NCBI GenBank assembly: GCA_016763395.1
Contig: JAESTW010000052.1
Coordinates: forward strand, 1 to 12,654
Reading direction: 5' to 3'
DNA: 12,654 nucleotides
From: Kofleriaceae bacterium
GTDB taxonomy: Bacteria > Myxococcota_A > Polyangia > Haliangiales > Haliangiaceae
The stretch's first letter is position 1. The number at the start of each line of letters is the position of its first letter. The notes below the pieces were generated by a model that had not been told where the DNA came from, did not search any database, and saw only the letters and a program-made list of their open reading frames with translations. Below are positions 1-6,806 of the stretch, piece after piece. The position numbers and the translations under genes were made by a program.

Positions 1-1386
1 GTCACCTACCGCGTCAGCCAATCGTTGCACAATAGCGTCGGCGAGCTGCGCGTTGATTCGACCGCCCCGCTGATGCATTCCGGCGTCGACAAGGATATAG
101 CCCGCCTCTGTACGCACAAGGGTGGTACTGCCCGCTCCGACCGCAAACTTGGTGTAGGTGGTCGTGACAACGTAGTCAGCAGATGCCGATAGGACCTCGA
201 TCGGGCCGTCGAGAGCATAGACGATATCACCGCTGGCGAAGATTGTGTGAGGACTGTCCGAATAACTCGGAGCGGACGAATTCGGCCCCATGGAACCCGG
301 GCCCAGATTGGGCTCCTCTGGCCCTTGACCGACTTCCTCGGCCTCGGCTGGCCCTTCGCACCAAGGCGCACGGGCGTCCGACTCGCTGGCAAAGACGTAT
401 TGGGTTGGAACGATGTAGACGTCTTCGCGCCAAGACTCACCAGGGCCTGATGGAATCGTGAGTTCTAGAGAGATACTTTGTCCCTCCTCCATACCCTCCA
501 GCGCTGGTGGTGGTGCCACCTCTACCGTCACCTGATGCTCTGCGGAGAGTTCGCTCTCCTGAACCGGCTCGACAAAACTCGCATTCTGTTCGGGCCAACA
601 GACTTGCTCTTGCTCAACGTGGGGGCTTTCCTGGCGTTGGATGCGGCTTTCCGCCTCTCCACCGTCTGCGCCCTGTGCGACATGGGTGAGTTCGTGTCCC
701 AACAGAACTTTCCCAGTGTGTGTCTCGGGCGCAAATCGTCCCCTTCGAAAGGCAATATCGGGACCTATCGCAAAGGCCTCGGCGTTTAGATTCCTAGCGG
801 CTTCATCGGCGGCATCTCCTGTGTGAATGCGCACCGAGCTAAAATCCTGACCGAGAAATGCGGAGAAAAACGATTGTAGTGGAGCCGACAAGGGCTGTCC
901 AGAACCGAGAGCGTCTCGGACAGAAAAATTTGGAGTGGGTTGGTGTTGTCGGATCCTCGCGGGTGCTTGCACGCTGGTCTGATTGGCCATGGCCTCGCCG
1001 GCAGCACGGGCCTCACGTTCGCTGGAATCTTGCCGACTGGGCACGCTGGCTTTTCGCTGTAAGCGGCGATTATAGTGAACCTGGGCCAATGCTCGGCTCT
1101 TCTTACTGGGCTGGAGCTTTGGTGTTGGCTTTCCAGTGGATGCTCGGGCCTTTGCCAGTGCACTGGCTCGCCGATTGCCCAGCCTGTTGACATCGATCGG
1201 GCCCATACCCGAAGCGATCACCGCCTGTGCTCGCCGGTTGCCCAAGCGGCTCACCAGATCGTTGGCAGTTTCCCGATTGTGCTGCGGCCTCCTGACCGTA
1301 TGGCGGGCGGTGGCCGATGGGGTTTGGGAGCTATCGCTCTTTTTCTTCAATACAATTTGTCCGCAATTCGATTGGCCATAGCGCAT
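1..1386 (-). CDS. DUF4157 (eCIS core domain) protein with metallo-beta-lactamase-like C-terminal region, partial
   Basis: The C-terminus lies beyond base 1; 462 codons are visible. Residues about 163-240 match the DUF4157 / eCIS-core pattern: a PLSAPLQSFF start, VRIHTGDAADEAAR, then the zinc-protease-like HELTH at residues 231-235 (bases 696-682). DUF4157 is known as a mark of putative toxins and cargo of extracellular contractile injection systems and other polymorphic toxins. A Glu/Pro-rich linker (about 241-385) is followed from about residue 403 by strands ending in GYILVDAG, which resembles the beginning of a metallo-beta-lactamase fold; the HxHxDH motif that would prove it would lie outside the window. 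The N-terminal 160 residues are basic and low in complexity, with RLGNRRA occurring twice (about residues 67-90). ATG 1386 is the first ATG after the in-frame stop at 1428-1426 but has no clear ribosome site; TTG 1344 (LKKKSDSS) is an alternative. The domain call is firm; the toxin role and MBL assignment are inference. Confidence 0.8.
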   Translation of the reverse strand, partial: MRYGQSNCGQIVLKKKSDSSQTPSATARHTVRRPQHNRETANDLVSRLGNRRAQAVIASGMGPIDVNRLGNRRASALAKARASTGKPTPKLQPSKKSRALAQVHYNRRLQRKASVPSRQDSSEREARAAGEAMANQTSVQAPARIRQHQPTPNFSVRDALGSGQPLSAPLQSFFSAFLGQDFSSVRIHTGDAADEAARNLNAEAFAIGPDIAFRRGRFAPETHTGKVLLGHELTHVAQGADGGEAESRIQRQESPHVEQEQVCWPEQNASFVEPVQESELSAEHQVTVEVAPPPALEGMEEGQSISLELTIPSGPGESWREDVYIVPTQYVFASESDARAPWCEGPAEAEEVGQGPEEPNLGPGSMGPNSSAPSYSDSPHTIFASGDIVYALDGPIEVLSASADYVVTTTYTKFAVGAGSTTLVRTEAGYILVDAGMHQRGGRINAQLADAIVQRLADAVGD

Positions 1387-1387
1387 T

Positions 1388-1492
1388 TCACCATAGCAGT
1401 GCAGTCGGCCACAGAGTCGTGCTACCTACCTGACCCGCATGTAGATCGGACAAGTGCAGCCAGACCAACTTCTTCTTTGTGCTTGATTCCAT
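1388..1492 (-). pseudogene. 5' stump of a calcineurin-like metallophosphoesterase gene
   Basis: Starting at ATG 1492, a 34-codon frame reads MESSTKKKLVWLHLSDLHAG and goes on to WPTALLW before a TGA at 1390-1388. WLHLSDLH is the typical first metal-binding block (DxH) of calcineurin-like phosphoesterases, normally followed by 200 or more residues with GD, GNH and GHxH blocks; none of these is present here. Homology stops at about 1390, three bases before the ATG of the DUF4157 gene, so a recombination breakpoint probably removed the rest. No good ribosome site precedes ATG 1492. An in-frame TAG lies about 70 bases upstream. It is probably not functional. The family call rests on a single motif block. 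Confidence 0.55.
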
Positions 1493-1979
1493 GAGTCTAC
1501 TACTTTCGAAGTCTACCAAGAAAGGCGAAGAACAGGCACTGAACGAACTCTACAAAGCTGGAATTGATCCTCAACGATGTTATCCGACTGCTCAAAGGGT
1601 GCTCACGGCGCACAGTCCTCTCCAGCATGCTCCTACTGCAAATTCAAACGTAATAAGTAAACATGCTCCTTTCACAACTCACAATGTCCACTAGCAGTTC
1701 TTTGGTGGACTGCGCCCTACCAGCAGCTAAGTGCCTCCTACTGCTTCTCTCCGCCATGGTCGCCTCTCTCTGAGCATCGCAATCGCGTTACCGGACACAC
1801 GCAAGCACGCTGCTGGGTAGGCTAGCTTCACGCCAACCCCAAAGAAGTTGTCGGCAGCGTCGTGCGCGTCAGGCCAACGTCGTCCTGCGAAGGCCGATTT
1901 CTACTAGGGAAAGGTGGTCTCAAGACCATTCTTTACCGGAATAATGTGTTTTGAAGTTGAAGTGACGTCTTATGTAGAT
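1493..1979. other. Intergenic stretch without a convincing gene
   Basis: I see no gene here that I can defend. Short open frames exist on both strands (for example 1479-1694 on plus) but they lack recognisable domains, good ribosome sites or a signal peptide. A CTACTACT half-site (1497-1504) resembles one arm of the operators found at 9669 and 11112 but has no matching second arm. A 12-base palindrome, GGTCTCAAGACC, lies at 1916-1927. The stretch may be decayed coding DNA, consistent with the broken genes on either side. Confidence 0.5.
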
Positions 1980-2369
1980 ATGCGTCAACGAACTCTCGCT
2001 CTAGCAGCCTTCATTTTCTTGTTTGCAAACTGTAGCGGAAGCGACAAGGAAATTCGTGAAAACATAAAGAAGCACACGGCAAGCATCTGTGCTTGTCAGG
2101 AGCGTGATTGCGGCATCACGACCTTCAACAATCTCATTTCTTATGTGCACTCCGTCAAGAACAAACGTGTCAAAGATCTCGACAGCCTGACGCGAACTGT
2201 CGGATCGACAATGGAGTCGGCAGGGGAGCGTCTTGGTGAGCTAATTTTCGCCGATAAGCACGCGCTAAAGACGTGGGAGGCAATCGGACTTGCCGAACCT
2301 ACAACCGGTGAGCAAAGACTTCGAGAAATCCTGTGCGATTCAGCGGAGCGTGCCGTCCCTAAGTGCTAG
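1980..2369 (+). CDS. Small predicted secreted lipoprotein, unknown function
   Basis: The product is 129 residues from ATG 1980. It opens MRQRTLALAAFIFLFANC: a basic start, a hydrophobic core and a Cys at residue 18 followed by SGSD, which is typical of a lipoprotein signal, although Asn directly before the Cys is not the usual Gly/Ala/Ser. The mature part has a CACQERDC cluster soon after the signal and a final Cys, so one or two disulfides in the periplasm are likely. The open frame extends upstream to GTG 1914 and ATG 1944, but those starts would bury the signal peptide, so 1980 is preferred despite a weak ribosome site. The next gene begins 13 bases after the stop. I do not recognise the family; short lipoproteins with a CxC...C cluster are common in myxobacteria (recollection, unchecked). 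Confidence 0.65.
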   Translation: MRQRTLALAAFIFLFANCSGSDKEIRENIKKHTASICACQERDCGITTFNNLISYVHSVKNKRVKDLDSLTRTVGSTMESAGERLGELIFADKHALKTWEAIGLAEPTTGEQRLREILCDSAERAVPKC

Positions 2370-2374
2370 AGAGG
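2368..2374 (+). promoter_or_regulatory. Ribosome binding site that decides the start of the 2383 gene
   Basis: A purine-rich AGAGAGG stretch sits 8 bases ahead of ATG 2383 and overlaps the stop codon of the preceding gene. The open frame continues upstream to an ATG at 2290, but that region overlaps the previous gene and lacks a comparable site, so this motif selects 2383. Confidence 0.6.
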
Positions 2375-2382
2375 TCGCAATT

Positions 2383-3108
2383 ATGGCACATCGACAGCAA
2401 ATATCTGAGCAAGCATACGCAGGTGGCAAGGCCCTTGTACTCGCATCAATTATGGCCTTCCAGTGGGCATGCTCCCACAACGAGGGCTTAGAAGAGGCTC
2501 ACGACAAGAGCGAGATGCCAGAAACAGCCGAGGTATCTCCGGTAGTCCCATCCAAAGGAGAGCCAGGTGTCAAGGCAAAGGCCAACGTCGCAGACGAGTT
2601 CTGCAAGCTTGATCGACGTCGAAGCGGTACATACCTTGAGCTGCAGGTCGTAGTCCCAGTGTCAGTAAATGGGTGGACGGTGGACGGCCCCGTCGGCTAC
2701 CAGCCTGAATACGTTCTAGCGGTGAATTGTTGGCGTCCAACTCCGAAACACGCAAAGGAATTGGGCCTGAGCAGGGGCTGGGATTGCAGTGGAGCAAAGT
2801 TATCACTCAAGGCCTTAGCAACTAGCAGGCTTCGAGCAAATGACCTTTCGCTATACGAGCCTGAGCTCTTGGGCCCTAAGGAGCTTAGGAAGCGCATGGC
2901 GCGATACAAGGACATCCCACGACACCAAGAGCAAATTGAGAAGTATCGTGGATACATAGACAACAAGACGGGCTTTTGGCTGGAGGGCTCTCCACCTCAA
3001 ATTAAATACTTTCTCGATTTCAAGAAAGAGAAACTCGTCCTCATCTACACGGGCGGGGGGAAGCAGTTTGAGAAGGAACTCGAGGTTCCTTGCAAGATTC
3101 ACAGGTAA
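2383..3108 (+). CDS. Predicted lipoprotein, unknown function
   Basis: The product is 241 residues. The N-terminus has a long polar lead, then ALVLASIMAFQWAC, which looks like a lipoprotein signal with Cys at residue 30, followed by a Glu/Lys/Pro-rich disordered stretch (about 31-65). The rest is a compact domain with four further Cys residues (in FCKLD, VNCW, WDCSG and VPCK), so disulfides in an extracytoplasmic location are plausible. Many Lys residues and aromatic strands near the C-terminus (IKYFLDFKKEKLVLIY) suggest a beta-rich fold. The start is set by the AGAGAGG site at 2368-2374. It follows the previous lipoprotein gene by 13 bases, so the two are probably co-transcribed. It converges on the TIR remnant, leaving 45 bases with no obvious terminator. 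No family recognised. Confidence 0.7.
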   Translation: MAHRQQISEQAYAGGKALVLASIMAFQWACSHNEGLEEAHDKSEMPETAEVSPVVPSKGEPGVKAKANVADEFCKLDRRRSGTYLELQVVVPVSVNGWTVDGPVGYQPEYVLAVNCWRPTPKHAKELGLSRGWDCSGAKLSLKALATSRLRANDLSLYEPELLGPKELRKRMARYKDIPRHQEQIEKYRGYIDNKTGFWLEGSPPQIKYFLDFKKEKLVLIYTGGGKQFEKELEVPCKIHR

Positions 3109-3153
3109 GTTCTAGCTCTTGCTGACCCGATCACCATAGCTTACCAAGCGCAG

Positions 3154-3513
3154 TTAACCAGATACCGCCTCATAACGTTCCTTGCTGTCGGAACCTGCAG
3201 AACCGTAGCATTCAACAACAGAGGAGAACTTTTTGTCTCCAAAATTAAGCGAGCTAAAGGGATTCGCCCCCGACTTGGACACATACCCATCCTTATTCTT
3301 CAGCCCATGAATTCGGACACCAACAACACTCATACCATGCTTCCACGAATTGATAATCTCGTGCTCGATCCATTTTCGTTTCGCAGTCTTTTCTCCGATT
3401 AAAACTACTGTGCAGGATCGACCTTTCATCTGTGCAGAAATCCATTTCTCAATAGCTGGGTCTGTAGGCCGCGGAAGGCCAGGCTTTCCTGCGCCGGACC
3501 AACTCGCCTCCAT
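3154..3513 (-). pseudogene. Truncated TIR-like (DUF1863, ThsB-type) domain gene
   Basis: The 119-residue frame matches the middle of the MTH538 TIR-like / DUF1863 family, which includes Thoeris ThsB sensors that make NAD-derived signals on phage infection. Visible blocks are AIEKWISAQMKGRSCTVVLIG, then KWIEHEI (residues 48-53, in the place of the TIR WxxxE element with its catalytic Glu, here E52), VVGVRIHGLKNKDG and SSVVECY. Two ends appear lost. Family members begin 40-60 residues earlier with a K-x-F-x-S-F-H-Y-type first strand, whereas here the frame upstream of about 3535 is unrelated and hits a stop at 3606-3604. The usual C-terminal helix after YEAV is cut by a TAA. The purine tract before ATG 3513 is too close to act well. 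No ThsA or other defence partner is visible nearby. Domain call confident; loss of function inferred. Confidence 0.7.
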
Positions 3514-3696
3514 TATCCTTATTGTTCTCTGAATGAGAGTGCCATCCTGGATCCTGGTGCTCCGGGAATCTGCTGCCGCCGGACAACCCCTGGCAACCTC
3601 AAGTTACCAATCGTGTCCACAATGACACACTTCCGAGGCGTTTGTCGGCATCAGCTCGGCTGATCGCGCTGGCAAGCCAACGCTCTTCGTTACGGC
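3514..3696. other. Non-coding junction with small inverted repeats
   Basis: No gene is supported between the pump gene and the TIR remnant. Two dyads are visible: GTGTC-CACAAT-GACAC at 3613-3628 and ATCAGC-TCG-GCTGAT at 3650-3664. The second lies 33 bases after the stop of the pump gene and could form a hairpin in its transcript, but no run of T follows, so it is not a standard intrinsic terminator. The sequence does not continue the TIR homology, so this looks like a rearrangement scar. Confidence 0.45.
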
Positions 3697-6600
3697 TCAA
3701 CCAGGCCCGCGCTTACCAAACTTGGCGTACAGAGCGGGAATGACCAGCAGGTTGAGGGCTGTCGAGGTGAGGAGGCCACCCAAGATCACAACTCCCATAG
3801 GCGCTTGTATCTCATTCCCTGGTTGGTTCCCGGCCAAAACTAGTGGAACCAGCGCCAACGCGGCGGACAGAGCGGTCATGAGGACGGGTGAGAGTCTCTC
3901 CATCGAGCCGCGCTCTACAGCTTCTGCCAAGGTGGCGCCCTCTTCCTTTATCAGATGCTCATAGTGAGTAATCATTATGAGGCCGTTGCGTGTGGCAATA
4001 CCAAAGAGCGTGATAAGCCCAATGAGCGAGCCTACACTGAGAACACCGCCTCCTAAAAACACTGAGATGATGCCGCCGATTAACGCTAGGGGTAAGTTGG
4101 CCATTGTGAGCATCGCCAGTCGGCCCGAACCGAGCGCCATCAGAAGAAGTACGAATATACCGGCGATGACCGCAACACCTAACACTGTAATGCGTTTTCG
4201 TGCTGCTTGCTCACTTTCAAATTGGCCGCCGTACACCACATAAACCCCCTTGGGCAGAGACACCTGTTCCTTGATGACCTTGCGAATATCATCAACCACG
4301 GAGCCCAAGTCGCGCCCACTAACATTGGCCATGACGACGATCTTGCGCTGGGCATTTTCACGGCTAATGGTACTTGGACCGGCGTCAGAAACGACATCGG
4401 CAAGTATACGCAACGGCACCTTGACCCCGATCGGCGTGTCGATGAGGGTATCTCGGATCGCATCAAGGTCTGCTCGGTTGCTATCCGCATACCGGACAAG
4501 AACACCATAGGAGCGCTGTCCGTCGATGATTTGCGACGCAATCGTACCGGTGTACGCTTGTTCAATGGCTTCAGCCATCAGCCCTGGAGTTGCTCCATAG
4601 CGTTTTAGGGCTTCTGGCTTGAATCGAATTGCAACCTGAGGAACATCGAAAGGTTGCTCAATGGACACATCTACAGCCCCATCAACTGCAGAGACGACGG
4701 CGTTAATCTGCTCTGCGGAATTTCGCAGTTCGGTGAGGTCACTACCGAAGATCTTGATCGCAATGTTCGCTCGAGTGCCAGAAAGCATGTGATCGATCCG
4801 GTGGGCAATCGGCTGTCCGACTGTTGTTGTGATTCCGGACACCTTAGCGAGCTCATTTCGAATGGCTTCGAAGAGTTCTTCTTTGCCTCGGTCCTTCATC
4901 TCTAGTCGAACGTCGATTTCGGCGGCATAGATTTCCTGCGCGTGTTCATCGAGTTCGGAGCGGCCTGTCCGGCGTGCTGTCGAAACTACTTCTGGGAATT
5001 TCAGCAGTGCCTCCTCGACTTGCCGGCCGAGGCGATCTGAGGTCTCCAAGGAGGTTCCCGGCAAGGTCACTGCATTGATCGTAAGAGCCCCTTCATTGAA
5101 CTCAGGCAAGAAGGTGCGTCCGAGAAAGGGAACCAGAGCCAGCGTTACAGCCAGTAGAATCGCCGAGCCCGAAATCACGGTCCAGGGTCTTCGCAAGACA
5201 AATCGAAGAGGCGCTGCGTAGATTCTTTTTAGAAAAACAACTGTAACGCTCTCGTGCTCAGGTAGCGACTTGATGCCACCAAGGATAAAGCTGCAGAGGG
5301 CCGGAGTGAGAGTGAGAGCGACGACTAGCGATGAGGAAAGAGCAATGAGATACGCTAGCCCAAGTGGCACGAGCAATCGCCCTTCGACCCCTCCGAGGAA
5401 GAACAAGGGCAAATAGACCAGTCCGACAATGAGAGTAGCAAAGACAATGGCGCCCCGAATTTCTTTGGACGCGCGGTAGATGACCATGTCCGCGTCTAGT
5501 TCAGGCGTAGCACCGCCGTTGCGATATTCTCGCAATCTCCGGAACACGTTTTCGACGTCAATAATCGCGTCATCGACAATTGCTCCGATCGCAATGGTTA
5601 AGCCACCTAAGGTCATCGTGTTGATGTTGAGGTTGGCCCAGTTCATGACGATCATCGTCAACGCCAAAGACATTGGCATCGCGGCCAGTGAGATTAGTGT
5701 GGTTCGCCAGTTCCACAGGAAGAGGAACAAAATCAGTGCAACCAGAATGGCGCCATCTCGCAGCGCTATCGAAACATTGCTTACAGCGGTTTCGATGAAG
5801 TCGGCCTGGCGAAGAAGCGATTGCTCGATGCGCATGCCCTCGGGTAGGCCCGCGGCAATTGCTTCCAACTCTTTATCGATGCGCTCGGTAAGAGTGATCG
5901 TGTTTTCGCCAGGCTGCTTGAGTACTCCGATGATGATGCCAGGCTTGCCATTGATTGAGCCTTCTCCCCTTTTGAGGGCTGCTCCAATGCGGACATTGGC
6001 GACCTGACTCACGAGAATCGGAACTCCTTCTCGGACAGTGATAGGCAAGTCCGCCAATTCCTCAACAGAATTCACACGACCCAGGCCGCGAATCACCGAT
6101 TCTTGCGCACCGCGAATCAGAAAACCGCCAGTGGAGTTTTGACTTGAAGTCGAAATCGTTGCAATGACGTCGGCGAGTGAGAGATTGTACTGTAGTAACT
6201 TTTCTGGTTCGACGAGAATCTGAAATTGCTTGAGGTCTCCCCCTAAGACAATTACGTGGGCAATTCCAGACAGTGCCTTTAGCCGCCGCCGGATGTCCCA
6301 CTGCGCCACTTCACGAAGTTCCATTGGGCTGTGGGTGTCGCTTGCCAGACCGACGAACAGAATTTCTCCCATGATAGATGAAATGGGAGCTAGGGTCGGA
6401 TTACCCATGTCGTCGGGCATCTGCGCCGCGACTGCCTGCAACTTCTCCGCGACGATTTGCCGGGCTCGATAGATATCAACACCCCAGTCAAATTCGACCC
6501 ACACTACAGAAATGCCGGTTCCAGAGCTTGAGCGAACGCGCCGCACCCCAGTGGAGCCGTTCACCGCAGCCTCGATAGGAAAGGTCACCAAGGTTTCGAC

Positions 6601-6798
6601 TTCCTGGGGCGCTAGTCCGTGGGCTTCAGTAACCACCGTAACGGTGGGAGCCGTTAGATCGGGAAATACGTCCACGGGCATACGTGTTGCAGTCCATATC
6701 CCATACGCGAGAATGCCGATAGCAGCCATGACGACTAGCAATCTGCGTTGGATAGAGGCGTGAATAATTCTGTCGAGAATAGAGCTTGTCTGATTCAT
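3697..6798 (-). CDS. RND efflux pump inner-membrane subunit, heavy-metal (CzcA/CusA) family
   Basis: At 1033 residues it is full length for an HME-RND proton antiporter that drives metal export from periplasm or cytoplasm through a tripartite channel. Family marks include an N-terminal membrane segment (about 18-38), the MPVDVFPDL block after it, two large periplasmic porter regions, and twelve predicted membrane spans. The fourth span carries GAIVDDAIIDVEN with D409, D410 and E416 in the proton-relay region. Substrate is unclear: by eye, the three Met ligands of CusA align with Asn (LTINAVTLPG), a shifted Met (IDHMLSG) and Ala (YGATPG), arguing against a Cus-type Cu(I)/Ag(I) pump, and the span-4 motif is not the DFG...DG of CzcA. 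Start ATG 6798 follows AGGAGG by 4 bases and lies 8 bases after the adaptor stop. Last gene of the operon. Confidence 0.93.
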   Translation of the reverse strand: MNQTSSILDRIIHASIQRRLLVVMAAIGILAYGIWTATRMPVDVFPDLTAPTVTVVTEAHGLAPQEVETLVTFPIEAAVNGSTGVRRVRSSSGTGISVVWVEFDWGVDIYRARQIVAEKLQAVAAQMPDDMGNPTLAPISSIMGEILFVGLASDTHSPMELREVAQWDIRRRLKALSGIAHVIVLGGDLKQFQILVEPEKLLQYNLSLADVIATISTSSQNSTGGFLIRGAQESVIRGLGRVNSVEELADLPITVREGVPILVSQVANVRIGAALKRGEGSINGKPGIIIGVLKQPGENTITLTERIDKELEAIAAGLPEGMRIEQSLLRQADFIETAVSNVSIALRDGAILVALILFLFLWNWRTTLISLAAMPMSLALTMIVMNWANLNINTMTLGGLTIAIGAIVDDAIIDVENVFRRLREYRNGGATPELDADMVIYRASKEIRGAIVFATLIVGLVYLPLFFLGGVEGRLLVPLGLAYLIALSSSLVVALTLTPALCSFILGGIKSLPEHESVTVVFLKRIYAAPLRFVLRRPWTVISGSAILLAVTLALVPFLGRTFLPEFNEGALTINAVTLPGTSLETSDRLGRQVEEALLKFPEVVSTARRTGRSELDEHAQEIYAAEIDVRLEMKDRGKEELFEAIRNELAKVSGITTTVGQPIAHRIDHMLSGTRANIAIKIFGSDLTELRNSAEQINAVVSAVDGAVDVSIEQPFDVPQVAIRFKPEALKRYGATPGLMAEAIEQAYTGTIASQIIDGQRSYGVLVRYADSNRADLDAIRDTLIDTPIGVKVPLRILADVVSDAGPSTISRENAQRKIVVMANVSGRDLGSVVDDIRKVIKEQVSLPKGVYVVYGGQFESEQAARKRITVLGVAVIAGIFVLLLMALGSGRLAMLTMANLPLALIGGIISVFLGGGVLSVGSLIGLITLFGIATRNGLIMITHYEHLIKEEGATLAEAVERGSMERLSPVLMTALSAALALVPLVLAGNQPGNEIQAPMGVVILGGLLTSTALNLLVIPALYAKFGKRGPG

Positions 6799-6806
6799 GA
6801 TGCCTC

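Noticed and set aside
6..1193. Several open frames on both strands over the left end
   Set aside because: They are shadows of the DUF4157 frame, which shows clear domain sequence (HTGDAADEAARN, HELTHVAQ) throughout the same bases.
1497..1515. CTACTACTTTCGAAGTCTA as an operator-like site
   Set aside because: The first nine bases match the operator but the second arm does not, and no promoter or metal gene lies beside it.
1479..1694. Plus-strand 71-codon open frame
   Set aside because: It has no recognisable domain, no ribosome site and a low-complexity C-terminus, and it overlaps the opposite-strand phosphoesterase stump. I treat it as chance.
6188..6197. TACTGTAGTA palindrome as a third operator
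   Set aside because: It has a two-base centre and shorter arms than the two 19-bp operators and lies deep in the pump coding region.
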